Origin: Winogradskyella aurantiaca
GTDB lineage: Bacteria; Bacteroidota; Bacteroidia; Flavobacteriales; Flavobacteriaceae
Length of the DNA: 64,000 nucleotides
NCBI RefSeq assembly: GCF_003362725.1
Contig: NZ_QKTV01000003.1
Span: 186,001 to 250,000 of the forward strand
Direction: 5' to 3'
Below, one piece after another: positions 27,691 through 36,415 of this stretch; within the stretch, counting starts at the first letter, position 1; the number at the start of each line of letters is the position of its first letter. A program made the translations under genes and the position numbers. The notes under the pieces were generated by a model. That model had not been told where the DNA came from, made no database searches, and saw only the letters and a list, made by a program, of their open reading frames with translations.

Positions 27691-28494
27691 AAAGGGGTAT
27701 TGAAGTTTTAGCGATGTACCCTTATGTAATTGAGAAGAAAATTGAAAATCGGTATTAATCAAAGCTGCCCGCTTTTCCATATTAATAAGTCCTGAACCTT
27801 TTTTGATATTATTCAATTCAAAACCAATACCATTGTCACTCAGTTCAATATCTAAATGAGATGGGGAATAATTAAGTACTAAGTTGAGTTCACTAGCCTC
27901 GCTGTACTTCAAGGCGTTTGAAATAAACTCCTGAATAATTCTAAAAAGCATCAAACGATCCTGATTTTTATTGAGATGGCGATGCGCCCCATTTTGTTTA
28001 AATGTGATTTCTAGTGTCCCTAACTTATTAATTCGATTGATCTCGTTTTGAATGATTTCGAAAAAGGTGGAGTTAAGAATAACATCGCTATTAAGAGATT
28101 TGGATAGCGCCCTTACTTCAGCTAAGGATGTCTTTAGAGAATCTGATGCATTATCCAGTTTTTGTTTGGTTTCTTCTTCGGCCGATGACTTAGCGAGATT
28201 CAAGTGCATTGAGGCTAAGGCTAGTAATTGCCCCACATTATCATGCAGCTCACGCCCAACTTGCTTAAAGGTTTCATCCTGTATTTCCTGTTGTGTTTTA
28301 ATGAGCTCCTCGTCAAAACGTTTTTGCTGTTCCATTTTTTCCAGGAGTAGCTTACTCTTGCGTTTTTGGAAAACTAGAAAAATAGTGATTATCAAACCCG
28401 ACACCACAAACAAAACTCCAATCATGTAAACAAGTAAGTTTCGTTCAGCATTTGAACTTGCCTTCTGAATCAAAAAAGTTACCAATGTGATCAT
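27679..28494 (-). CDS. Sensor histidine kinase of the HisKA_3 (NarL-partner) type
   Basis: A small kinase with one clear transmembrane segment (about residues 20-43), a coiled linker, dimerisation/phosphoacceptor helix GRELHDNVGQLLALAS (phospho-His about residue 83), and an HATPase_c domain with FISNALKYSEA (N box), DNGIGFE (G1) and GSGLINMEKRA (G2). There is no periplasmic sensor domain of any size. No response regulator is beside it, so the partner is elsewhere. It follows a polytopic membrane protein gene by 21 nt, which may supply the sensing function. Confidence 0.88.
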   Translation of the reverse strand: MITLVTFLIQKASSNAERNLLVYMIGVLFVVSGLIITIFLVFQKRKSKLLLEKMEQQKRFDEELIKTQQEIQDETFKQVGRELHDNVGQLLALASMHLNLAKSSAEEETKQKLDNASDSLKTSLAEVRALSKSLNSDVILNSTFFEIIQNEINRINKLGTLEITFKQNGAHRHLNKNQDRLMLFRIIQEFISNALKYSEASELNLVLNYSPSHLDIELSDNGIGFELNNIKKGSGLINMEKRAALINTDFQFSSQLHKGTSLKLQYPFLNV

Positions 28495-28515
28495 TCTAAA
28501 TACAAAGTACTACCA

Positions 28516-29232
28516 TTAGTGATTTTGAGGTTTACAAAAGAGGAGCGCTATAGAAAAACTTATATACATGAAGATATTACTAAAAAATAGAATTAAGGGA
28601 CGCAGACGCCGATAACCGGGATCTCTAGGATGGTAATATTCTTCAAAAAAGACAATTGGGGTCACCACCAACCACCAGATAAATAAGGCTCCCAGAACAA
28701 TTAAACTAAACGACCCTTTGAATTCTAAAATCCGATCGTTTGACAAAACATCAACTATATATAATACAACACTAAATAAAACAATAGCACATGCTATTAA
28801 TATTAGACCTACAATAAAGCCATTAAAAAACAGATCTAATTTTGTTGAAATTAAAACGAATGCAATTATTGGAAAGCCAATCATTGTATACTTGATAATA
28901 GTTTTGAACTGTTGATTTTTTAACAATCTGTATATATAGTTAAGCACAAGCAGCACCCCAAAAACATTCCATGTGAGAGCATACCACCAGTAATTTTTTC
29001 TAAATTTTGATTCTAATATATGAGCCTTAATAGGTTCAAGAAAATCAAACTCTAATAAGTATGTCGGATAACTAGCAACCACTTCTATTAGTAAAACAAA
29101 CCACAAATAGTATATAAAAAACCGGGTGTTGAAATTCCGATGGTTTCGAAAGACCAATAATCCAATAAGGGAGCATAAAATTATGACTCCCTTTGTAAGA
29201 ATAGTATAGTTCTTAAGTATAAAATCTGTCAA
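28516..29232 (-). CDS. Polytopic membrane protein of unknown function
   Basis: 238 residues with about seven hydrophobic segments of membrane-spanning length and almost no soluble loops. The start is TTG 29232; no ATG is available in a sensible place. Sequence gives no recognised family motif; residues EEYYHPRDPGYRRLRP form a polar loop before the final segment. It stands between a small soluble protein (upstream, 8-nt gap) and a sensor kinase (downstream), suggesting a membrane sensor or input module for the kinase. This role is inference only. Confidence 0.65.
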   Translation of the reverse strand: MTDFILKNYTILTKGVIILCSLIGLLVFRNHRNFNTRFFIYYLWFVLLIEVVASYPTYLLEFDFLEPIKAHILESKFRKNYWWYALTWNVFGVLLVLNYIYRLLKNQQFKTIIKYTMIGFPIIAFVLISTKLDLFFNGFIVGLILIACAIVLFSVVLYIVDVLSNDRILEFKGSFSLIVLGALFIWWLVVTPIVFFEEYYHPRDPGYRRLRPLILFFSNIFMYISFSIALLFCKPQNH

Positions 29233-29240
29233 TTTATAAA

Positions 29241-29636
29241 CTATTGTGGATAATTGGCACCTGGAGGATCACCTGGATCGCTGAAATTTAATCCATCAGC
29301 GCCTTGTATGTCTGGGTGATCATCACCATTTCCATCTTTACCCAAGCTATTTTCCGAGGTTGGAATTAAAAAAACAGTTGAATAGCCGCCTTTATCATTT
29401 TCGGTTTTATAGGCACCATTGTAAATTCTAATCCCACTAAGCTCCACCTTAAACTTATTTTTAGCTTGAGCCTTGGCATGGGTAATGTAGGCCTCTAATT
29501 CTTCAATTGAAAACCAATTGGAACGGTTATCATCTCGTTTTGTTATATCACGCGATACTAAATTATAACGCTGTGAGTAATTAGTATCAAGCTCTTTGGC
29601 TTGATCTGGGGTAATTAACCCTTTAATTTTTGACAT
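29241..29636 (-). CDS. Small soluble protein of unknown function
   Basis: A 131-residue protein without signal peptide. The N-terminal part is helical (LITPDQAKELDTNYSQRYNLVSRDI), the middle shows beta strands (KVELSGIRIYNGAYKTE), and the tail is Gly/Asp/Pro-rich and ends PPGANYPQ. Similar small proteins with this tail are familiar in flavobacterial genomes, but no function is known to me. It is the first gene of a three-gene minus-strand group with the membrane protein and the histidine kinase. Confidence 0.65.
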   Translation of the reverse strand: MSKIKGLITPDQAKELDTNYSQRYNLVSRDITKRDDNRSNWFSIEELEAYITHAKAQAKNKFKVELSGIRIYNGAYKTENDKGGYSTVFLIPTSENSLGKDGNGDDHPDIQGADGLNFSDPGDPPGANYPQ

Positions 29637-29697
29637 GCTTTTTGTAAATTTTGGTTAATAAAAGTCTAAAGTAACCATATTTTTCTACTTATCTTTC

Positions 29698-30543
29698 TTA
29701 CAAATTAAGCGCTAATCTGAAATGTTTACCGGGTTGAATTTGACACAATTTATTCAATTCCTCTTTTGGGATATAAAGTACTCTTGGATAGCCACCAGTA
29801 GATTGTCCATCGCGCATTAAACAGATAAATCTCCCTTCTGGTGTCCATTGAATCATGCCCGGAATTATGGGGGCGGTTACTATTGTGTGATCATGAGGCC
29901 ATAAAGGATGTTCTAGTATATAGGCCATGCGATTACTTTGATGGTCTATACTAAATTCTATTTTAGAAAGGTTGGCTTGCAACCCTTTTGGCAATGATTT
30001 AAATTCAGGTCCAGCTTGAACTTCTATTCTATTTAAGGTGTCAGAAAAATTCGTGATTCGCAGTCTTGAATTTGATGAACTTGATAATGGCAGTAGTTCA
30101 GTTTGAATTACATCACCAGCCTTTAATTTTGCAGTCTTTGTTATGCTGGAATATTGACTTTGACTCCCCAATACCTGCTCTGTTAAAACCCTAGCCTGAA
30201 TGCCCAAATAGCTCCACACTCCTTCTTCTATCTTTGTTATCACTAGTTCATCCCCTTCACTGACTGCAATCATTTGGTTGATGGACAATTTATTTCCATT
30301 CAGATAAGCCTCAACCTGAGCTCCACATAAAGCTAACTGATAATCTTGATGAAACTTTAAATGCAGTCCTGTAAAAGCAGCCTCAATTAAAGCTGAACCT
30401 GATTCCTTACCAACAAGCTTATTAGCCAACTCAGCAGAAAAGGCATCCATAAACCCGGATACTGGCACTCCCAGGTGTCTAAAACCAAACCTACCATTAT
30501 CTTGAATGGAACTGTAAATACCAGGATTTATTACTTCTATCAC
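29698..30543 (-). CDS. pxpC: 5-Oxoprolinase subunit PxpC (KipA-like)
   Basis: Member of the biotin-dependent carboxyltransferase-like family; with PxpA and PxpB it forms the prokaryotic ATP-dependent 5-oxoprolinase that opens pyroglutamate to glutamate. Recognised by IQDNGRFGFRHLGVPVSGFMD at the N-terminus and MRDGQSTGGYPRVL near the end. The start is GTG 30543, overlapping the pxpB stop by four bases. Last gene of the operon. Confidence 0.93.
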   Translation of the reverse strand: MIEVINPGIYSSIQDNGRFGFRHLGVPVSGFMDAFSAELANKLVGKESGSALIEAAFTGLHLKFHQDYQLALCGAQVEAYLNGNKLSINQMIAVSEGDELVITKIEEGVWSYLGIQARVLTEQVLGSQSQYSSITKTAKLKAGDVIQTELLPLSSSSNSRLRITNFSDTLNRIEVQAGPEFKSLPKGLQANLSKIEFSIDHQSNRMAYILEHPLWPHDHTIVTAPIIPGMIQWTPEGRFICLMRDGQSTGGYPRVLYIPKEELNKLCQIQPGKHFRLALNL

Positions 30544-31280
30544 GCAACAACCTCCTTCCTAATCTGATAATCCTCAATATTTGAAGCTATCCTTTTGAAT
30601 TCATCAATCGTAATGGACTCAAAATGAATAACATCTCCAATCGCGGCAAATACAGGTGGATCTTTATCAATATCAAACAACGAAATTGGTGTCTTTCCAA
30701 TCAAATGCCACCCCCCAGGGCTCTCAGAGGGGTAAATCCCCGTCTGAGCTCCACCAATAGCAACCGACCCTTTTGGAACTCTGGATATAGGTCTTGGCTT
30801 GCGAGCTAAATGCAGACGTTCATCCAAGCCACTCAAATAACAGAATCCAGGAAGAAAGCCAAAAAAATGAATGGAGTAATCAACCGATGTATGTAATCGG
30901 ACAAAGTCCCACAGGCTTAATTGTTTTCCATGACAAAAATCTTCTAGATCAGGTGCATAGTCGGGATGATAGCAAACTGGAATAATCCATTTGGTCACTG
31001 ACCCTTTTTCATGTTGCTTGGTATTTGATATAAGTACTTCTAATTCCTTTAATAGTTGATGGATGCCTTCTGATGACTTAAATACAATCAGAATTTTGGT
31101 ATAACTAGGAATGATGTCCAATATCTGATCACGATAGGCTATTGACAGTTCATGGTAGACACCTTGAAGCTCTTGGAATGTAACCGAGGAAATGTCACAC
31201 GGCCAGGATAATTCAATGGCTTGTTCACCTACAATAGAAATATCAATAGAACGGGAATGCTTCGATTTATCCAATTTCAA
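30540..31280 (-). CDS. pxpB: 5-Oxoprolinase subunit PxpB (KipI-like)
   Basis: Allophanate-hydrolase subunit-1-like protein. The characteristic motif HFFGFLPGFCYLSGLD, then RPISRVPKGSVAIGGAQTGIYPSESPGGW lies at about residues 140-195. Works with PxpC and PxpA in cytosolic 5-oxoproline hydrolysis. The start appears to be TTG 31280, overlapping pxpA by 14 nt. The KipI name refers to the Bacillus kinase inhibitor; here the complete PxpABC set indicates the metabolic role. Confidence 0.93.
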   Translation of the reverse strand: MKLDKSKHSRSIDISIVGEQAIELSWPCDISSVTFQELQGVYHELSIAYRDQILDIIPSYTKILIVFKSSEGIHQLLKELEVLISNTKQHEKGSVTKWIIPVCYHPDYAPDLEDFCHGKQLSLWDFVRLHTSVDYSIHFFGFLPGFCYLSGLDERLHLARKPRPISRVPKGSVAIGGAQTGIYPSESPGGWHLIGKTPISLFDIDKDPPVFAAIGDVIHFESITIDEFKRIASNIEDYQIRKEVVA

Positions 31281-31995
31281 TTCCTTTAGAATTTAAATCT
31301 TCAGATAATTGTCTTATTAAAAACTCCGCATTAGGGCTATCGCTATGCATGCATATGGTTTTAGCTTTAATGGCTATCCAGTTATGATTGATACTCTTAA
31401 CGCGATTGTTAGTGATGATTTCCAATATATGATCTAAAATCTGATTTGATTCCAAAATCAAAGCCTGATCATTTACTCTTGACACTAAAGTTAGATCGTC
31501 ATTGTAGTTTCTATCAGCGAAGGCTTCCAAAACAACCCTTAAATCATAATGTTTTGCTACTTGTGAGAGCACAGATTTATAAGGAGCATATATAGGAACA
31601 TTTAATTCCTCTTTAACCACTTCTGCAAAGAGTGAGGCCGTAGAAATATCTTTGGCCGCTAAATTATACAAAGCACCATGAGCTTTAACATGATTTATGG
31701 GACAATCGTTATCTGCAGCAACCTTAGCAAAATCCAATAGCTGCTTTCGAAGAGACGATTTTAAGTCGGTAGGGTTAATATCGATGACTTTTCGACCAAA
31801 ATTAGATTTATCAGGAAAAGACGGATGCGCTCCTATTTTTACATTATGTGAATTGGCTAGCCTTATAACGCTAGCTATAGATTCATAAGTTCCCGCATGT
31901 CCGCCGCAGGCAATATTACAGGAAGATATATATGGAAATAATTGAGCTTCATTATTCATTCCTTCACCCACATCCATGTTTAAGTCGATTACCAT
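31267..31995 (-). CDS. pxpA: 5-Oxoprolinase subunit PxpA (LamB/YcsF family)
   Basis: The N-terminus IDLNMDVGEGMNNEAQLFPYISSCNIACGGHAG is the family signature, including the conserved Asp and His residues of the (beta/alpha) barrel; later VKAHGALYNLAA and the C-terminal ICMHSDSPNA are also conserved. 242 residues, full length. It starts 7 nt after the transporter gene, giving a transporter-pxpA-pxpB-pxpC operon that imports and hydrolyses 5-oxoproline or a related lactam. Confidence 0.95.
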   Translation of the reverse strand: MVIDLNMDVGEGMNNEAQLFPYISSCNIACGGHAGTYESIASVIRLANSHNVKIGAHPSFPDKSNFGRKVIDINPTDLKSSLRKQLLDFAKVAADNDCPINHVKAHGALYNLAAKDISTASLFAEVVKEELNVPIYAPYKSVLSQVAKHYDLRVVLEAFADRNYNDDLTLVSRVNDQALILESNQILDHILEIITNNRVKSINHNWIAIKAKTICMHSDSPNAEFLIRQLSEDLNSKGIEIG

Positions 31996-32002
31996 TGTAA
32001 TA

Positions 32003-33223
32003 TTAAAATAGATTTATAAGAATTCTATAACTTAAGGCGAGAGTGATAAGAAATACAAGTAGACCAACTATGTTTTGAAATACTGTATTCGTAAACTTCC
32101 CCAGAATTAGCTTTTTATTCATAACCCAAATCAAAATAAGTGCTATTATCGGAAGAAAAACTCCATTAGCCACTTGGGCAAATGTTATTAGTACTATTGG
32201 TTTTAGATTAAATGTAGCCACTACGGTTCCAAATATCAAAACCACTTTCCATACCATTTTGTATAGTTTATCCCCTGAGGTTTCAGATTGCCCAAACAAA
32301 CCAGACACTACAAAAGCCGCTGCCAAAGGTGCGGTAATAGCACTAGTCAAGCCCGCTGCAAACAACCCCATTCCCATCAAATGTTTAGCAGTAACACCAA
32401 AAATTGGCTCTAAAGCCATGGCTAAATCAGAACCCGATTTCACAGTATCAAGATTAACACTTGCCGCTGCTACAACAACAGCCATGGAAACGAATCCACC
32501 CAAAATAACAGCCAAAAAGGTATCAAATCGCGCGTCTCCTAACCCATCGATAGAATTCCATTTTTTGATAACTAGTGCCGAATGAAGGAACAAGTTATAG
32601 GGAACAACCGTTGTTCCAATAAGACCAACCACAACTAAAACAGCATTGCTTGGAAGTTCAAACTGGAATAGGCCAGAGAGTATTCCACTTAATTCCGGTT
32701 TCGTAACCACCGCTGCCGAAACAAATGCAATACTCATCAGTATTACCAGAATTAATAATAGGTTTTGTATCAATTTAAAGGATTCAAAAGAGAGAAGAAT
32801 AAAGGCACTCAGGCCAACGATTAACGATGCAAGGTCTAGCCTAAACCCAAGAACAACTGCGTTTAAATCATTGAAAAATACCTTAAGTCCTAAAGATCCA
32901 CCAGAAACATTGCCCGCTTCATAGGCTGTATTCCCAATGAGAATGGCAGAAAGTACAAGAATAATAATGATCCATTTAAGAACAGGAGTTGTTTTTAATT
33001 CTGAAATGATCTGGGCCAAATCTTTTCTACTTACCAAGCCAAGGCGGGCAGCCATTTCTTGTAAGGAGATGGTAGCTATAATTGATAACAAAAGTGCCCA
33101 TAACAAGCCATATCCAAATCCAACCCCAGCAGAACTGCATAAGGTGATGGTACCAGGACCAATAAATGCAGCAGCAACTAAAGGTCCCGGTCCTATTTTA
33201 TTAAGCCATTTTTTTATATACAT
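32003..33223 (-). CDS. NRAMP-fold transporter lacking the canonical metal site
   Basis: An eleven-helix LeuT-fold protein of the NRAMP (SLC11) family. Conserved framework motifs are seen, e.g. IGPGPLVAAAFI before TM1 and NLFLHSALV in TM6. But the metal-coordinating TM1 motif DPGN reads GPGT and the TM6 motif MPH reads VPY, so all the main manganese/iron ligands are gone. It is the first gene of the 5-oxoprolinase operon, which suggests an organic substrate rather than a metal. I use ATG 33223; a TTG at 33256 would add 11 residues. Confidence 0.88.
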   Translation of the reverse strand: MYIKKWLNKIGPGPLVAAAFIGPGTITLCSSAGVGFGYGLLWALLLSIIATISLQEMAARLGLVSRKDLAQIISELKTTPVLKWIIIILVLSAILIGNTAYEAGNVSGGSLGLKVFFNDLNAVVLGFRLDLASLIVGLSAFILLSFESFKLIQNLLLILVILMSIAFVSAAVVTKPELSGILSGLFQFELPSNAVLVVVGLIGTTVVPYNLFLHSALVIKKWNSIDGLGDARFDTFLAVILGGFVSMAVVVAAASVNLDTVKSGSDLAMALEPIFGVTAKHLMGMGLFAAGLTSAITAPLAAAFVVSGLFGQSETSGDKLYKMVWKVVLIFGTVVATFNLKPIVLITFAQVANGVFLPIIALILIWVMNKKLILGKFTNTVFQNIVGLLVFLITLALSYRILINLF

Positions 33224-33331
33224 CGATTCAAATGATGCTAAAATTAAACGTTTCAATTAAATTCTAAGAGAATTGATGGTCTTGCAATAGAAATTTTTAT
33301 CTTTCGGCGTAACCTTCAATAATAATATTAT

Positions 33332-34006
33332 ATGAATCGATATTTAAAACCTCTAGCCCTAATATGCTTTTTAACTTTAGTCAGTTGTGGAAGCGGCATA
33401 AAAGTATTGGATGCCTGGCGTTCACCTGACGCTGCTGGTGCTAGTTCTGGACATTGGTTAATTGTAGCAAGAACTCTTGATGAAACTGCTAGAATTGCTT
33501 TTGAAAGAGAAATTGCAGATGCCTTAATAGCTAGGGGTGCCAATGCTACACCGAGTTATAGCAAGTTTCCGCCCTTTGACCCGGACGCTGAAATGACAGA
33601 AGAACGAAGAAATATGATTCTTCAAATATTAGATGACGAAGGCTTTGATAACATTGTGGTAACCTCCCTAAAAGATGAAAGAGAGCGCACCACCACAAGA
33701 GGTGGTTATTATTACAATGACCCATGGAACATGTATTATCCGGGTTATTATGGCGGATTTAATAGTTATTATTACCATCCCTATCCCTATTATGGTGTGA
33801 CCATTCCAATAGTTGGAGGTCAACCAACAACCTACACTACAAAAACCTATTATTTAGAAACTGTAGCCTTTGATCTTAAGGCCGAGGACAACAATCAACT
33901 TCTCGCTGTGGTTACTACCTCGGTAGAAAATCCAAAAGATGCTTATAAAACAGCCAATAAGTATACAGAGGAGATTTTAAAAGCTTTAGACAAAGAGAAA
34001 AAATAA
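33332..34006 (+). CDS. DUF4136-like lipoprotein
   Basis: 224-residue lipoprotein (lipobox LVSC, Cys19). The body has the mixed alpha/beta appearance of DUF4136-like lipoproteins (EREIADALIARGANA; DDEGFDNIVVTSL). A strongly tyrosine- and glycine-rich insertion (about residues 125-155, with YYYNDPWNMYYPGYYGG) interrupts the domain before the final strands. Function unknown. First gene of the plus-strand envelope block; the next gene follows after 33 nt. Confidence 0.75.
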   Translation: MNRYLKPLALICFLTLVSCGSGIKVLDAWRSPDAAGASSGHWLIVARTLDETARIAFEREIADALIARGANATPSYSKFPPFDPDAEMTEERRNMILQILDDEGFDNIVVTSLKDERERTTTRGGYYYNDPWNMYYPGYYGGFNSYYYHPYPYYGVTIPIVGGQPTTYTTKTYYLETVAFDLKAEDNNQLLAVVTTSVENPKDAYKTANKYTEEILKALDKEKK

Positions 34007-34039
34007 AAATATCTTTAATCAAAAACACCGATAAAAACT

Positions 34040-34669
34040 ATGAAAAAATTTATATTAAGTGCTTGTTTAGCAGCTACTTGCTTCTTTTATTCTCAAGCTC
34101 AAGTTGAGATTACTGCCTCCTATGGATATCAGTTTGGAACGAAGTTAAATTACTTTGGTGGGTATGTAAAAGCCCAGGGAAGTGGCCAGTTTGGTATCTC
34201 AGCAGGCATGGAATTTTCACCAGGTATGATTGCCAAATTATCATATGTAAGTATGGGCACTGAATTGAGAGGTAGAGATATTGAATTCACCAATAATATC
34301 GAACAAGTTATTTCAGACTTACAGAACGATTGGTTTTTTCTTGGAGTACAACGTTATTTCCAGGATGGCCCAGTAAAACCTTTTGCTGGAGCGGGACTTG
34401 GTCTGGTAGTTGTATCTCCAAAAAATATCAATAGACAAGAATTCCCTAATTTAAATCTTGGTAGCGGTACTTATTTTGCATTTAATTTTGAGGCTGGAGT
34501 TAATTTTATGTTTACCGATAATATTGGTTTAAATGTACAAGGCAACCTTTACTTACCCATTAACTATGGAGGCTTTGTAGTCGGTACCGGTGGTTTTGGT
34601 ATCAGCACAGGTTCGACCCAAATTGTTGGCGGCTTTAGTGGTGGTCTGGTCTTTAGAATAGACGGTTAA
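34040..34669 (+). CDS. Outer-membrane beta-barrel protein
   Basis: 209 residues with a signal peptide ending SQAQ, followed by alternating amphipathic strands characteristic of an eight-stranded OmpA/OmpX-like barrel (e.g. VEITASYGYQFGT, FGISAGMEFSP, FAGAGLGLVVVSP, FEAGVNFMFTDNIGLNVQGNLYLP) and ending in an aromatic/hydrophobic strand. Probably a small porin-like or structural outer-membrane protein. Terminated right after its stop. Confidence 0.78.
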   Translation: MKKFILSACLAATCFFYSQAQVEITASYGYQFGTKLNYFGGYVKAQGSGQFGISAGMEFSPGMIAKLSYVSMGTELRGRDIEFTNNIEQVISDLQNDWFFLGVQRYFQDGPVKPFAGAGLGLVVVSPKNINRQEFPNLNLGSGTYFAFNFEAGVNFMFTDNIGLNVQGNLYLPINYGGFVVGTGGFGISTGSTQIVGGFSGGLVFRIDG

Positions 34670-34687
34670 ACATTTGACACTAAACAA

Positions 34688-34717
34688 ATAAAGCTCTTTT
34701 TGAAAGGGCTTTTTTTA
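34688..34717 (+). terminator. Terminator after the beta-barrel gene
   Basis: An imperfect stem (AAAGCTCTTT / GAAAGGGCTTT with G-U pairs and a short loop) followed by a seven-T run, 19 nt after the stop codon. Confidence 0.65.
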
Positions 34718-34780
34718 TGAATTATTAGTAACTTCATTGGCTCATCTATTAATTAATCTTAATCACAAACACTAACTTCT

Positions 34781-36334
34781 ATGAAACAAAAAATCATTTT
34801 AACCTTAATGCTAACCTGCTTTTTGTCTAGTTATGGACAGAAACAACCAAACATTCTGGTCATCTGGGGAGATGACATCGGGCAATCCAATATCAGTGCC
34901 TATACCAAGGGCATGATGGGATACCAAACCCCAAATATTGATCGTATTGCTAATGAAGGGATAATTTTCACAGATTATTATGGAGAACAGTCTTGTACCG
35001 CAGGACGATCGTCCTACATTATGGGGCAAAGTGTCTTTAGAACAGGCTTATCTAAAGTTGGCCTTCCTGGCGCTAAAGAGGGAATGCAGGTCGAGGATAT
35101 CACCATTGCAACCGTTCTTAAAGATCAGGGCTATGTTACCGGGCAATTTGGTAAAAACCACTTGGGTGATCGTGATGAAATGCTTCCAACCAACCATGGT
35201 TTCGACGTATTCTTTGGAAATCTTTACCACCTAAACGCTGAGGAAGAACCAGAGAATGAAGATTACCCAGGAGATATGGTAATGCCCAATGGTAAAACGT
35301 TTAGAGAAAATTACGGCCCTCGTGGTGTCATAAAATCGGCCGCTGACGGCAGTATCCAGGATACAGGACCATTGACTAAAAAGCGTATGGAAACTGTGGA
35401 TGACGAAACTTCTGAAGCAGCAATTGCCTTTATAAGAGAACAGCACAAAACTGGTAAACCTTGGTTTGTTTGGTGGAATGGCACACGAATGCACTTTAGA
35501 ACACACGTTAAAGAGGAACTCAGAGGCATTTCAGGGCAGGACGAGTATTCTGATGGAATGGTAGAACATGATATGCATATTGGTAAGTTCTTAGACCTTT
35601 TAGATGAATTAGGTATTGCAGATAATACCATTGTGCATTATTCTACAGATAATGGCCCTCATATGAACACATGGCCAGACGCTGCCATGACTCCGTTTAG
35701 GGGTGAAAAAAACACTAACTGGGAAGGTGGTTGGAGAGTACCTTCTATGGTACGTTGGCCAGGCGTTATACAGCCGGGGTCCATAAGTAATGATGTTGTT
35801 CATCATATGGATTGGTTGCCAACCTTAGCTGCTGCAGCTGGCAAAACCGACATTAAGGAAGATCTTTTAGATGGGTATACCTCTAGTGCATTAGGTCGTT
35901 CTTACAAGTTGCACCTCGATGGCTATGACATCACTGAGCACCTTAAAGACCCGCAAAACAATCCATCTCCGAGAAAAGAAATTTTCTATTTTACAGATGA
36001 TGGTGATCTCAGTGCGTTGCGCTACGCAGATTGGAAAATGATTTTTATGGAACAAAAGGTAGAGGGAACACTTGAAATTTGGGCTAACCCGTTCACACCA
36101 TTAAGGGTTCCTCTAATTTTTAATTTACGAAGAGACCCATATGAAAGGGCACAGAAAACATCTAACACGTACTATGACTGGTTGATAGACCGTGTGTACC
36201 TATTAGTTCCAGCTCAACAATATGTAGGTAAGTTTTTAGAAACCTTCAAAGAGTATCCTCCACGTCAAAAAGCAGCTAGTTTCTCCTTAGATCAGGTTAT
36301 GGCTAAATTGGCAGAAGGATCAGGGTCTAAATAG
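34781..36334 (+). CDS. Secreted arylsulfatase-type sulfatase
   Basis: A type I sulfatase (alkaline-phosphatase superfamily) of 517 residues with a signal peptide ending SSYGQ. Metal-binding Asp-Asp in VIWGDDIGQSN, maturation motif CTAGRSSYIMG (Cys72, CxAxR form; the Cys is converted to formylglycine), catalytic-region GKNHLGD, and TDNGPH for the second metal side are all intact. It should cleave sulfate esters in the periplasm or outside; the substrate is not predictable. A formylglycine-generating enzyme gene lies 8 kb downstream on the same strand. A terminator follows, so it is likely a single-gene transcript. Confidence 0.9.
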   Translation: MKQKIILTLMLTCFLSSYGQKQPNILVIWGDDIGQSNISAYTKGMMGYQTPNIDRIANEGIIFTDYYGEQSCTAGRSSYIMGQSVFRTGLSKVGLPGAKEGMQVEDITIATVLKDQGYVTGQFGKNHLGDRDEMLPTNHGFDVFFGNLYHLNAEEEPENEDYPGDMVMPNGKTFRENYGPRGVIKSAADGSIQDTGPLTKKRMETVDDETSEAAIAFIREQHKTGKPWFVWWNGTRMHFRTHVKEELRGISGQDEYSDGMVEHDMHIGKFLDLLDELGIADNTIVHYSTDNGPHMNTWPDAAMTPFRGEKNTNWEGGWRVPSMVRWPGVIQPGSISNDVVHHMDWLPTLAAAAGKTDIKEDLLDGYTSSALGRSYKLHLDGYDITEHLKDPQNNPSPRKEIFYFTDDGDLSALRYADWKMIFMEQKVEGTLEIWANPFTPLRVPLIFNLRRDPYERAQKTSNTYYDWLIDRVYLLVPAQQYVGKFLETFKEYPPRQKAASFSLDQVMAKLAEGSGSK

Positions 36335-36353
36335 AAATAACACATTTAAGACT

Positions 36354-36383
36354 AAAAGGGATTACGTATGTAGTCCCTTTTTT
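36354..36383 (+). terminator. Strong terminator between sulfatase and moxR
   Basis: A 12-bp stem (one G-U pair) with a four-base loop, from AAAAGGGATTAC to its complement, ends in a T-run. Located 20 nt after the sulfatase stop and 33 nt before moxR. Confidence 0.8.
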
Positions 36384-36415
36384 AGTAATTTTCATAGACT
36401 ATTAATCATCACTAA

